A DNA stretch of 62,000 bases from Acanthaster planci (Eukaryota; Echinodermata; Asteroidea; Valvatida; Acanthasteridae). The stretch covers positions 8,199 to 70,198 of the forward strand of contig NW_019091640.1 of NCBI RefSeq assembly GCF_001949145.1, in the 5' to 3' direction. Below the pieces are notes generated by a model, which worked only from the letters and a program-made list of their open reading frames with translations, was not told the origin of the DNA and searched no databases. Both the position numbers and the translations under genes were made by a program. Positions 57,401 through 62,000 of the stretch are shown in pieces; within the stretch, counting starts at the first letter, position 1, and each line of letters begins with the position of its first letter.

Positions 57401-58129
57401 TTTAATCAGCAAAAACAGATTGTACGGTTATAAACCACTGTTAATTGCTTGAAACTGATAGTTGATTCGGCAGTGAAATTTTGTTTGCTTCATTAGGGAC
57501 AGGTGGTGCTTGGGGGAGGAATTCTTCTCCTTCGTATGCAGCTCATTCAACATTGTTCCATTCAATGTAAGTTTGTAACTCTGTCCAAGAACCATGAATT
57601 AAAACTCACTGAACACAATCAAACACCCAGGACTTTTCCGGATTTTTGAAGAACCCCACTAGGAATTCATTCATGCAAAATACGAATGATCACAATCACT
57701 CGACCTTGCACTGTGGCTGACAGTATGATGTGAGGTGTGACACGCAGAGAAATGGAACTTCAGTGGCACATTAGGATATTGAGGTGTTTAAGGCAACTTT
57801 ATTCTCCAGTACTTTTGCAGAGCTTTCCCAGAGTCTCTGAGACGAAAAGGAAACTGTACATTTTAAGTACATCTCTACTGGAAAAAGTGATGCGGTCTTT
57901 GGGATAGCAAGGCATTTAGGACAATTCATTTTCCACGACTTTCCCAGAACTTTTCCAGAACCCCTGGACCAATAACTGTTCATCCAGGACACTCTAGGAA
58001 TTTTCCTAGTGATGTCCTTACCGCGGAGGAGCCAGAGCGTTTCATGTACTGCAGCACCATCTCCCTCTTGCTAGCCATGTCACGCGCCCTCAGAGGGTCA
58101 GCTTTGCTCCCTGTGAGACCCATGTCCTC
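30279..58129 (-). CDS. DIAPH: Diaphanous-related formin gene (22 coding exons, 5' end outside window)
   Basis: The product is a Rho-GTPase-activated formin that nucleates and elongates unbranched actin filaments and can affect microtubules. The joined exons give about 1080 residues in this order, numbered from the first visible residue. The end of the GTPase-binding region lies at 1-40, the armadillo-like DID at 40-330 and the dimerisation/coiled-coil part at 330-420. FH1 spans about 420-555, FH2 about 555-960 and the DAD core (MDNLLEAL) lies near 979-986. A basic stretch and a tail end in LKNL. Family hallmarks are ECIKCLKAFMNNKYG in DID, the FH1 poly-Pro/Gly-Met blocks, and LLFGNYMNTGSRNAQSLGF in FH2. 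Exon phases agree at every junction except within FH1 (one extra base beside an N). Two introns appear to be AT-AC U12-type. The initiator exon and about 70 N-terminal residues lie beyond 62000. Vertebrate mDia proteins are about 1100-1270 residues, so the length fits. Confidence 0.95.
31276..31386 (-). CDS. DIAPH: DIAPH exon 21: diaphanous autoregulatory domain (DAD)
   Basis: This exon encodes DDDQAGVMDNLLEALQSG and then TAFTRGDKGGRKRTPRA. The core MDNLLEAL matches the DAD consensus MDxLLxxL, the amphipathic helix that docks on DID to hold the formin shut until Rho-GTP binds. The following GRKRTPR corresponds to the conserved basic patch (RRKR-like in mDia1). The acceptor (GTACACAG) and donor (GTGAGT) are canonical; phase 1 in, phase 1 out. 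Confidence 0.95.
33893..34052 (-). mobile_element. tRNA-derived SINE-like element, minus orientation
   Basis: On the minus strand the head reads GGTTGAGTGGTTAAGACGTC (A-box-like) and continues to GGGTTCGAGTGCCAC (B-box-like), resembling a Leu/Ser-type tRNA with a TAG in the anticodon-loop position. A tRNA-unrelated body of about 90 bases follows, containing GGGGCAAACTCTGAGTGTAT and ending before a C-run and A-run. It lacks a proper acceptor stem, so it is a SINE or tRNA pseudogene rather than a working tRNA. Confidence 0.6.
34128..34286 (+). mobile_element. tRNA-derived SINE-like element, plus orientation
   Basis: This is a second copy facing the first head to head. The head has CGAGTGGTTAAGACGTCTGC and GCGTTCAAGTTCCAC (a decayed B box). 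The body, with GGGACAAACACTGGGTATAC and GAGTACACGTCAGGCTGG, matches that of the copy at 33893-34052. The two copies together form an inverted repeat of about 160-bp arms around a 75-bp spacer. Confidence 0.6.
34538..34673 (-). CDS. DIAPH: DIAPH exon 20: charged helix between FH2 and DAD
   Basis: The exon encodes LSSKENKKRREAEEKARKAQ and then EAKQKKEEEKLAKKKRKDQL, ending GMKL plus one base. It matches the long Lys/Glu/Arg helix after FH2 in mDia1 ([20 protein letters not shown] region). The acceptor is GGTAACAG; the donor is GTTAGT. Phase 0 in, 1 out. Two alternative frames over this exon give Arg- or Glu/Gly-rich open reading frames that are shadows. Confidence 0.95.
35327..35491 (-). CDS. 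DIAPH: DIAPH exon 19: C-terminal FH2, after an AT-AC intron
   Basis: The exon encodes EFLSSAIEQYETLQSMFTNM, MDLYKHLGEFYCFDLSKK and PFEEFFGDLKVFTDEYK. This is the FH2 segment that in mDia1 runs SFVKDAQEQYNKL...ELGDYFVFD...EEFFMDL. The residue before it is supplied by exon 18 ending at the Gly codon; joining them through an AC acceptor at 35492-35493 gives gap-free alignment. The donor is GTGTGT. Phase 0/0. Confidence 0.95.
35492..36171 (-). other. DIAPH intron 18: probable U12-type AT-AC intron
   Basis: The intron begins ATATCCTTT (plus coordinates 36163-36171), the exact minor-spliceosome donor consensus. It has TCCTTAAC at 35510-35517, matching the U12 branch site TTCCTTAAC, and ends GTGTAC with AC at 35492-35493, 18 bases after the branch motif. 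It is 680 bases long. The join is phase 0 and restores the mDia alignment exactly. A GT-AG alternative exists (donor at GTCATG within exon 18, AG inside the first codon of exon 19), in frame but losing four residues. Confidence 0.85.
36172..36296 (-). CDS. DIAPH: DIAPH exon 18: FH2 coiled region
   Basis: The exon encodes VSVDTISGNLRNMEKQIKQL, ESDIKSFVPSKEGNDRFKEV and MG. It corresponds to the mDia1 stretch VSAENLQKSLDQMKKQIADV followed by a short linker and DKFVEKMT. The acceptor is TACTCGCAG. The 3' border is the U12-type donor ATATCCTTT rather than a GT. Phase 1 in, 0 out. Confidence 0.95.
36935..37064 (-). CDS. DIAPH: DIAPH exon 17: FH2 (actin-contacting KSVDNK region)
   Basis: The exon encodes LRNTKSVDNKITFLNFLVEV, VESKHPDVADFMEE and ISHAEKAAR. 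In mDia1 the matching segment RDTKSADQKMTLLHFL contains the lysine (K994) needed for actin binding; an equivalent Lys is present here. Borders are ATTTCAG and GTAGGG. Phase 0 in, 1 out. Confidence 0.95.
37515..37667 (-). CDS. DIAPH: DIAPH exon 16: FH2 signature GNYMN
   Basis: The exon encodes VVVMGTKACEEVRDSKKFKK, LLEILLLFGNYMNTGSRNAQ and SLGFDLNYLTK. It carries the best-known FH2 signature, GNYMNxGSRN followed by GFxLxxLxK, part of the knob/helical bundle that holds the barbed end. The donor is GTGAGC. Phase 0/0. Confidence 0.97.
37918..38004 (-). CDS. DIAPH: DIAPH exon 15: FH2 helical segment
   Basis: The exon encodes IGGIKRLIPRLQSISFKM and RFQESIQDIKP, aligning with mDia1 [20 protein letters not shown] and the following EQVENIKP. 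The acceptor is CTTCTGTAG and the donor GTAAGT. Phase 0/0, 29 codons. Confidence 0.95.
38796..38992 (-). CDS. DIAPH: DIAPH exon 14: FH2 lasso-to-knob region
   Basis: The exon encodes AILLGSLRVPHQDMKRWILE, IDEDHLNEGMIQSLLKNLPE and PEEINSVYQLKDQFEDMAEA, then EQFCVT. The Ile in the AILLGS motif corresponds to the actin-nucleation residue I845 of mDia1 (SIFLGSFRM). MIQSLLKNLPEPEE matches MIQNLIKQMPEPEQ. The acceptor is TTTGCAG and the donor GTGAGT. Phase 1 in, 0 out. Confidence 0.97.
39636..39740 (-). CDS. DIAPH: DIAPH exon 13: FH2 start, Lys-rich linker
   Basis: The exon encodes AAKKLGEDTGDGQKVASKKK and VKAFKVLDAKTGQNL. It matches the mDia1 KKKVKELKVLDSKTAQNL segment, preceded by a variable charged loop. 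The donor is GTAAGT. Phase 1/1. Confidence 0.95.
40117..40228 (-). CDS. DIAPH: DIAPH exon 12: FH2 lasso
   Basis: The exon encodes IQPRVLNKDSFWVKVDEEKI, then EDDSILTELANVFASKP. The SFWVKVDEEK motif aligns with CFWTKVKEDR in mDia1; the Trp is part of the lasso that links the two FH2 subunits of the dimer. The acceptor is TTTTACAG and the donor GTACGG. Phase 0 in, 1 out. Confidence 0.95.
40744..41188 (-). CDS. DIAPH: DIAPH exon 11: FH1 proline-rich domain, frame broken at an N
   Basis: The exon starts IASGVLVPSSVPAPPGG and passes through blocks such as VPAPPPLPGG, PPPPPGIGGG, PPPPPPPGIGGG and PPPPPLPGMGGGAPP. It ends MRAKKKYDLQTPLKRANWNK, the mDia-type FH1-FH2 junction. FH1 binds profilin-actin and feeds the FH2 ring. 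The exon is 445 bases, one more than a multiple of three, while both neighbours need 444 or 447. The frame changes next to the ambiguous base at 41006 in a C/G homopolymer. This looks like an assembly error rather than a mutation. The acceptor is TTTCTCCAG and the donor GTGGAT. Confidence 0.93.
41362..41466 (-). CDS. DIAPH: DIAPH exon 10: coiled coil before FH1
   Basis: The exon encodes LEQELTARQESDAKLSQAHK, then KNEEYEKKIAELEAQ, with heptad-like spacing of Leu/Ile/Ala and many Glu/Lys. It matches the start of the mDia1 coiled coil (KLDSELTARHELQ). Borders are TTTTTCCAG and GTATGC. Phase 0/0. Unless an exon was missed in the next upstream intron, the coiled coil is shorter than in mDia1. Confidence 0.93.
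41467..44519 (-). other. DIAPH intron 9 (about 3.05 kb)
   Basis: GT-AG borders. No further coiled-coil exon was found on the minus strand. The frames near 42070-42306 and 43472-43696 lack splice context and family resemblance. A GGTTGGTTGGGTAAA / TTGGGTCGGGTAACTGGC sequence near 42825 and 43210 may be an interspersed repeat, but I cannot name it. Confidence 0.6.
44520..44584 (-). CDS. DIAPH: DIAPH exon 9: short coiled-coil exon
   Basis: The 65-base exon encodes E plus GFKEKAYCETLEMKAGKLEK and E. The acceptor is GTTTCACAG and the donor GTGAGT. Phase 1 in, 0 out fits both neighbours. It corresponds to the region just after the dimerisation domain of mDia1 (EKSEAKATELEKK). Confidence 0.9.
45451..45569 (-). 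CDS. DIAPH: DIAPH exon 8: dimerisation region
   Basis: The exon encodes RPQYYKLIEECVSQIVLHRS, GMDPDFRYTRKFEIDVDLLT. RPQYYKLIEECVSQIVLH is identical to mDia1 over its whole length as I recall it. The acceptor is TGATATAG and the donor GTGAGC. Phase 2 in, 1 out. Confidence 0.97.
46112..46223. mobile_element. PIF/Harbinger-like MITE with TTA duplication
   Basis: GGCCGTGTCCGAA at 46112-46124 and TTCGGATGCAGCC at 46211-46223 form 13-base termini (10 of 13 matching). The element is flanked by TTA on both sides (46109-46111, 46224-46226), the 3-base TWA duplication expected for PIF/Harbinger. It is 112 bases long, in the intron 65 bases past exon 7's donor side. Confidence 0.65.
46288..46404 (-). 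CDS. DIAPH: DIAPH exon 7: end of DID, after an AT-AC intron
   Basis: One base completes an Asp codon from exon 6. The frame then runs DEESAYQLLHQVIADTPAEP and FFLSILQHLLMIREDGAM plus two bases. FFLSILQHLLMIRED matches mDia1 HFLSILQHLLLVRND. The 5' border follows AC (46405-46406 on the plus strand read GT), not AG; the donor is GTAAAG. Phase 2/2. Confidence 0.95.
46405..46883 (-). other. DIAPH intron 6: probable U12-type AT-AC intron
   Basis: The intron begins with the exact U12 donor ATATCCTTT (46875-46883). It contains TTCTTTAAC (46415-46423), one mismatch from the U12 branch consensus TTCCTTAAC, and ends CTTAC, 10 bases after the branch motif, as expected. It is 479 bases long. The join splits an Asp codon and gives HRFEGLKVEIDDEESAYQLL, which aligns without gaps to mDia1. 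An in-frame GT-AG alternative (AAA/GTTGAG to GATGAG/GAG) would remove six residues. Confidence 0.88.
46884..47002 (-). CDS. DIAPH: DIAPH exon 6: DID C-terminal repeats
   Basis: The exon encodes ELRDNKSNELETQVTVFDEH and KEDDYEEFCHRFEGLKVEI plus two bases. It aligns with mDia1 ELREIENEDMKVQLCVFDEQ and the following GDEDFFDLKGRL. The acceptor is CTATGATAG. The 3' border is ATATCCTTT (AT-AC intron). Phase 0 in, 2 out. Confidence 0.95.
47055..47470. mobile_element. piggyBac-like non-autonomous element with TTAA duplication
   Basis: The segment is flanked by TTAA on both sides (47051-47054 and 47471-47474). It begins CCCCTTGATGACGG and ends, on the opposite strand, CCCCTTTGCGCTGTGAGACGG-like termini. 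TTAA target duplication with CCC-start termini is the hallmark of piggyBac elements. It is 416 bases long and sits only about 50 bases upstream of DIAPH exon 6's acceptor. The 130-codon plus-strand frame at 47011-47403 lies largely in it; it resembles no transposase. Confidence 0.65.
48501..48620 (-). CDS. DIAPH: DIAPH exon 5: DID, DAD-binding face
   Basis: The exon encodes AVCMQLVNAVIITPHEPEEL and DFRLHLRNEFLRTGMLDLLP. It matches mDia1 [20 protein letters not shown] followed by VHIRSELMRLGLHQVL. This helix contains the residue (A256 in mDia1) at which mutation breaks DID-DAD autoinhibition. About three extra residues (HEP) appear in the loop here. Borders are TATGCAG and GTAAGT. Phase 0/0. 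Confidence 0.96.
48621..51331 (-). other. DIAPH intron 4 (about 2.7 kb)
   Basis: GT-AG intron. It contains the foldback element at 49216-49351. No other exon or RNA gene was recognised. Confidence 0.6.
49216..49351. mobile_element. Foldback MITE with about 58-bp arms
   Basis: The left arm starts GTGCGCCACCAAGAGTTTGC and runs to TTTGTCGAC. The right arm starts GTCGACAAATTT and ends CAAACTCTTGGTGGCGCAC. The arms are near-perfect reverse complements around a spacer of about 20 bases. It has no coding capacity. Confidence 0.8.
51332..51440 (-). CDS. DIAPH: DIAPH exon 4: DID repeat
   Basis: The exon encodes (G)HEKVLAALTDVAEFRSR and PRFAPIIEALKQEENPTLQ. It aligns with mDia1 [20 protein letters not shown] then QPLLDGLKSG. 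The acceptor is TTTCATCAG and the donor GTATGG. Phase 2 in, 0 out. Confidence 0.95.
52794..52994 (-). CDS. DIAPH: DIAPH exon 3: DID N-terminal repeats
   Basis: The exon encodes (R)EDQRSVDIRHECIKCLKA, FMNNKYGIQMVFSKEGALST and VAGTMDPRHEQIMVDTVRLL, then AAVCLYPGG. ECIKCLKAFMNNKYG is the most conserved block of the diaphanous DID (EIIRCLKAFMNNKFG in mDia1). The acceptor is TTTACCCAG and the donor GTAAGT. Phase 2/2. Confidence 0.97.
53603..53870. mobile_element. Foldback element beside the minisatellite
   Basis: The left arm (about 53603-53731) and right arm (about 53745-53870) are diverged reverse complements. Paired blocks include GAGTTAAATTTGAAGAAAAT with ATTTTATTCAAATTTAACTC, and GATTCGGGGCAAGCTTTTGC with GCAAAAGCTTGCCCTGAATC. 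The spacer is only about 14 bases. It lies in the intron between exons 2 and 3. Confidence 0.8.
53935..54523. repeat. 24-bp minisatellite with a 215-N assembly gap
   Basis: The unit GGCCTCGTGAAAGGACTTG plus TGACT (24 bases) repeats from about 53935, with CTC/CTT and GTG/GAG variants, and resumes after the gap (54257-54471) as GGACTTGTGACTGGACTTGT units. Because 24 is a multiple of three and the unit has no stop on either strand, it creates long open frames of G-L-V-K-G-L-V-T and R-P-V-T-S-P-F-T type. It lies wholly inside a formin intron and ends about 120 bases from exon 2's donor. Confidence 0.95.
54642..54838 (-). CDS. DIAPH: DIAPH exon 2: end of GTPase-binding region and start of DID
   Basis: The exon encodes NRKMVQKPGDYILELKHCGS, GDSERLLSTLSSLKVSLGSN and TISWVQQFGDSGLGEILKII, then NDFTN plus two bases. 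SLKVSLGSNTISWVQQFG matches mDia1 SLRVSLNNNPVSWVQTFG. The acceptor is CTCCCTCAG and the donor GTCAGC. Phase 0 in, 2 out. Confidence 0.97.
54839..58021 (-). other. DIAPH intron 1 as seen in the window (about 3.2 kb)
   Basis: GT-AG intron with ACATGTAC-rich patches (for example 55370-55390). No additional exon, RNA gene or named repeat was recognised. Confidence 0.6.
58022..58129 (-). CDS. DIAPH: DIAPH first visible coding exon: GTPase-binding region
   Basis: The exon encodes EDMGLTGSKADPLRARDMAS and KREMVLQYMKRSGSSA. It aligns with mDia1 LNEEKQQPLREKDIVIKREM, then VSQYLHTSK, which is part of the Rho-binding N-terminal subdomain. The acceptor is GTAATTACAG and the donor GTAAGG. Phase 0/0. There is no initiator here; the upstream exon(s) with the start codon must lie beyond 62000. 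Confidence 0.93.
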
Positions 58130-59279
58130 CTGTAATTCAAAACAAAACAAAAAGAAAATTCAGTATAATTGACAATCACCTAAAATTTGCTTAAACAACA
58201 ACGAAAAAAGCTCAGAGATTTTTTTTTCGTTTGGGAGGTACCGGTACATTAATTGTTTTACTCAAAATGGAGACATGCGTACAAGTACACATGTACCAGC
58301 AAAAACTCTGTAATCTAAATGATACCCAATATCCTCGTGGTACCGTACATGTACACGATCAAATGCCATATTTGCTTTGCATAACGGCAATGCAGAGTCA
58401 ATACAACGTGGTCGTTCAGAGTTTCTGGTCCTGTCATTCATAGGCAGAGTGTTTACAAAATGAAATCCAGCCTGATAAATTGTACTTTGCTGTCATTATG
58501 GCTGTTCATCTGTACAATAAAACAGGGCAGGTACAATGTACTTATTTAAAATCAAGAATGCCACATCGGGGTGAGATTTACCAATGATAAAAATGGCCGA
58601 AAACAGCTAATAAAAGGCATAAAAAAGGTGCTGACTGTAAAAATCTCCTATACTTTTGTAAACAGCCAGTGAGGAAAAGAAGCTGAAATCCAAAACAAAA
58701 AAAAATGAAATCAGCTAACAGGCTGAGAAATCCCATCCCCCTGTAAGATATATTCACGCACATACATGTGTATATGTACTGTGATTAATCGGGTACATGT
58801 AGTACTGCACATTTGTGTGTTTTTGAAAAGGAGAATAATGGTCATGTACATACACATGTACATATGGGTAATTCCAGAATTTTGGAAATTCCAGAAATAA
58901 ACATCTCCCCGGCGCCAATCCATCCTAGGAAACAGAAATTAGGGGTCCAAAAGTGTGACATTTTTGTGTCCGTTACATCAGACCTTTGTTATTTGACGTG
59001 GAAATATCTCCAGAATTGATTTCAAACTATTACTATTTGTTTGGCAGGTAATTTGCATTAATTCATCACTCTTGGAAACTACTGTCGAAAATGTGTTCTG
59101 AACTTACAAATCATACCTGTATGTCACTGCCTGGTCATCAGTACTTATAAACACAGTTCACTTTCACGTGTACACTGACAAGATTGCATATTAAAAACGG
59201 AAGGTCTCACGTAAGTTTTAACCACAGCATTACAACAGCACAACAGAGGTAAAAGCACTATTAACAAAAATACTGTGGC

Positions 59280-59350
59280 AGTACATGTACAGCACATGTA
59301 CAGTATATGTACATGTACGTGTACGTACAGGTACAAGAACATGTACATGT
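59280..59350. repeat. ACATGTAC-rich simple sequence
   Basis: Overlapping GTACATGTACA, ATGTACAGTATATGTAC and ACGTGTACGTACAGGTAC words fill about 70 bases. The word is self-complementary, so the patch could form cruciforms. Similar patches recur at 61340-61365 and elsewhere. Confidence 0.8.
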
Positions 59351-59616
59351 GCTACAAAGCGGCTTCTAACATGTCTAATATGGTATTGTATGGTGGTGTG
59401 CATTTACATGTACGGGTAGTATGGGACCCCTGGTACCTGTACTTCTTGTTAAAATAATAACAAAACCATGTTAGTCAAGTGGTTTCCATCGCATCCCCCA
59501 TCCACTCTACTGCCAAGCAGCTGGATCGAGCCCTGCACTGGCACACATGAGAATTCAAGAACTAAAATTGCACGGGACTGCTTTGCAACTTAATTAACCC
59601 TAACCTTCCCCAACCA

Positions 59617-59653
59617 CACAGAATTAAACAGTAGTAAAGTGTTTAATTCTGTG
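59617..59653. repeat. 13-bp hairpin
   Basis: CACAGAATTAAAC at 59617-59629 is followed by an 11-base loop and its perfect reverse complement GTTTAATTCTGTG at 59641-59653. Confidence 0.75.
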
Positions 59654-62000
59654 GGGATAGGTCTGGTAGCCCGAAACAGCTGGCTTTTGCATTGGGCTTG
59701 GCATACCTCAGAAAGTCCCATATGGGTGTTCAACTTTGTGTGAATGGGGAAGGTTGGGGCCAGCAACCCTTGGGGGTTGGGGTTAAAGTGTAGCACTGGT
59801 AGGTTTGTGTAGTTACACATTTTCCCATCTCTTTGTAAATTGTAATGGTTTATAGTCTTGTTCACAAATTATTGTTTTGGTAAGATTTTATGTTGTTGTT
59901 ACCTAAATGTTTCTTTTGTAATGATGAACAAGCAATAAACCTTCTAAACGTTGCACCTTCATGGGGCAAAACTTTCATATCGCCGTAACCGCGCAATGCG
60001 CAGCACAGAGTCAAGGCATGTTTTTACTTGGGCTTTCCTAGTACATCACGACAGTCACATGACCTGTCCTTCTACAGTCAAAGTCCTTCTACAGTTGAAA
60101 GCCAAGATTTGTTGCCGTTGCAGGTTGGTTTGGTTTATGCAGTGTGCATACCGGTACAAGTGATTCCGGTGTGAAAAATCCGGAATGCGCCCGGCAAAGC
60201 TGGTCAGCCTAAGGTAAGTTCCATGTGCAGCATGTAATCACTGTCGTGACTGGTTCTTTTCACTGATTCATCTGTGATCTAAATTGTTAAATGGACTCAA
60301 AAGTCAAAACATATTTTACTCAAATTTTTTCTCACAATATATCATCAAGTGTGCAAAGGGAAAAGGGTGCTTGATTTCTGAAATGTTGTGTTGACATTTA
60401 CACGGGCAGTTTTGGGCAATAAAATCAACGAAATGGAACCGGGTACCCGTGATCAGCGGTTGGGTTGTGGGTAAGCGGGTACTTGGCATGTCCCTGGTAT
60501 TGCAAGTTATCGTACACTGGTACAGTGCACATGTACCTGTAGGTGCACAGTACCAAGACAACAGTCAACAACTGTTTTTTTCAATCAAACCTCCTCACAA
60601 TACATACATAATGTACGTACATGTACACATGTACAAAGTAGGCCTACATGTACCGGTACTGTACATGTGCAGGGTCTCTGGAGTGGAGCCTGTTAAAAGC
60701 CCTGACATTTATACTGTCATGCTTCCCACTTCTTGAATTTCTCTCTGCTTCCACGTAATGCTTGCCCTCATGTCACAATCTCCCTTCACTGTGTAAGTGA
60801 ATCCATTGCAGAATCTCTCACATCTAAAAATACCACCCCTAAGGACATTTGTGACTAGTGAAAACAAGAATACACGTAGAATTCATTTTTTCATCCTGCA
60901 AAAGGCACATGTATCGGTGCTTGTTCAACAACGGCTAATGGGATAATTGAACTTCTCTGTGCCCACATCCACATCACCATGTTATTTTTTCCCCACAAAT
61001 TAGCATTGCAAATAAAGTTGGAAATTCCTAAACAATACACATCTGTCCTTCACATCGATGTTCTTAATGAAAAGAACTGAGTGAGGGTTGGCTTCCTATC
61101 GGTATGGACTTCCTTGTGCTGTTGACTTTCAAAGCAGATCAAGAATAACGATGAGCAGTCATGTCGCATAATATGCAACTGACAATACACAATGGACTTA
61201 GTTTTAAATGCACTTAACACATACATGTACATATGATGAACATCATGAAGTGCAGACCTACATTACATGTACACAAGCAAATATGAACATATTACGGTAC
61301 TCTACGTACATGTATGCTTCAGCTGACCCAGACTCGTACACTTGTGTACATGTACATGTACATGGCGAAGAAAGCTACATGTACTGTATCACTCACAACA
61401 TGTGTATAACAAGCCCACTTAACAGGTATGGTACAGTATAAGGATGTATCAGAACATACAATCGAAACATACAATACGTAACGTAGCGTACATGTACTAC
61501 TTTCATCCAATTGCTCAAGCTTAGAAATCTTTTAATACTTTAGTTTTGTTACCAGTACACATGTGAGTTTCATTTTTCATGTACCACTGAATGATTTCAG
61601 CCTTTAACATTTGTGACATTTGCAGTTTTTTTATTTTTGCACTAAGAAATGGTGATGTTGTTGAATCTAGCCACAAGTCCTCTCATACATCATGTCCTTG
61701 TAGGTACAGATAACAGGGCAAACAAGGGCAAACAATGGCAAAGGAATGCTTGAACAGCTTGTGACTTGAGACCCAATGACCTGTGATGGGATTAAGTGCG
61801 CCACTGCTACAATAAGACATCCCTCCTCCAAACAGAGAGCCAATCAACATTTGGCTTGATTTTTTAGGGAAAGAGTTACAGCAATGCCGTGCACAGCATT
61901 GAGAAAAGCTGGCCTAAACAAACTATGGTTCAGGACACACAAGGATCACATGGGAACTTCTCTTCAGGAAATTTGGAAAATGGTCTCTTGGATTTACCCA

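Larger units (their letters stand above)
58130..62000 (-). other. Part of a DIAPH 5' intron; no exon found
   Basis: I looked on the minus strand for the preceding exon (the DEQVLxLFExML block of mDia) and did not find it. The sequence is rich in ACATGTAC words (59280-59350, 61200-61500). It has a hairpin at 59617-59653 and an AATAAA at 59934-59939 that may end an old retroposon. Confidence 0.55.

Noticed and set aside
58130-62000. A further 5' formin exon with the start codon inside the window
   Set aside because: No minus-strand segment resembling the DEQVLxLFExML block with fitting splice sites was found; the start is probably beyond the right edge.
1-62000. CRISPR arrays, bacterial operons, riboswitches or phage genes
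   Set aside because: The window is eukaryotic, with spliced animal-type gene structure. The tandem arrays have no spacer-repeat organisation.

Overview
This is a eukaryotic genomic window, about 40% GC by eye. It has long introns, canonical GT-AG splice sites, many small inverted-repeat (MITE-like) elements, clusters of the self-complementary word ACATGTAC, a LINE tail and one assembly gap. The general look, and a conserved but intron-rich animal gene, suggest a marine invertebrate deuterostome such as amphioxus, a hemichordate or an echinoderm. That placement is inference; nothing here fixes the species.

The right half (30279-58129, minus strand) holds one recognisable gene, a diaphanous-related formin (DIAPH/mDia family). 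I reconstructed 22 coding exons by hand. Their phases join without conflict, apart from one base in the FH1 exon beside an N, and they give about 1080 codons plus a stop. In order these are the end of the GTPase-binding region, the armadillo-like DID, the dimerisation/coiled-coil region, a proline-rich FH1, a complete FH2, the DAD core MDNLLEAL, a basic stretch and a C-terminal tail. The start codon and roughly the first 70 residues lie to the right of the window. The encoded protein would be a Rho-activated actin nucleator and elongation factor held inactive by DID-DAD contact.

The most interesting observation is that two introns of this gene (46405-46883 and 35492-36171) have no usable GT donor at the expected position. 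Both start with the exact minor-spliceosome donor ATATCCTTT, carry a U12 branch-site match and end in AC. Splicing them as AT-AC restores the reading frame and gives residue-by-residue alignment with vertebrate mDia. Each also has an in-frame GT-AG alternative that would delete 4-6 residues.

The left half (1-30278) is mostly intergenic or intronic. It contains a decayed LINE 3' end (1-525) and two isolated but plausible exons of unidentified genes: a plus-strand terminal exon at 5521-5650 and a minus-strand transmembrane exon at 15808-16020. It also holds short tandem arrays (3386-3665, 9074-9201, 23265-24035, 28052-28159) and several inverted-repeat elements (10527-10732, 19884-20128, 20781-21217, 21405-22336). 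The formin introns carry further elements: head-to-head tRNA-derived SINE-like sequences, piggyBac-like and Harbinger-like MITEs, two foldback elements, and a 24-bp minisatellite interrupted by 215 Ns.

All comparisons with mDia1 are from memory of the family. No alignment or database search was run.
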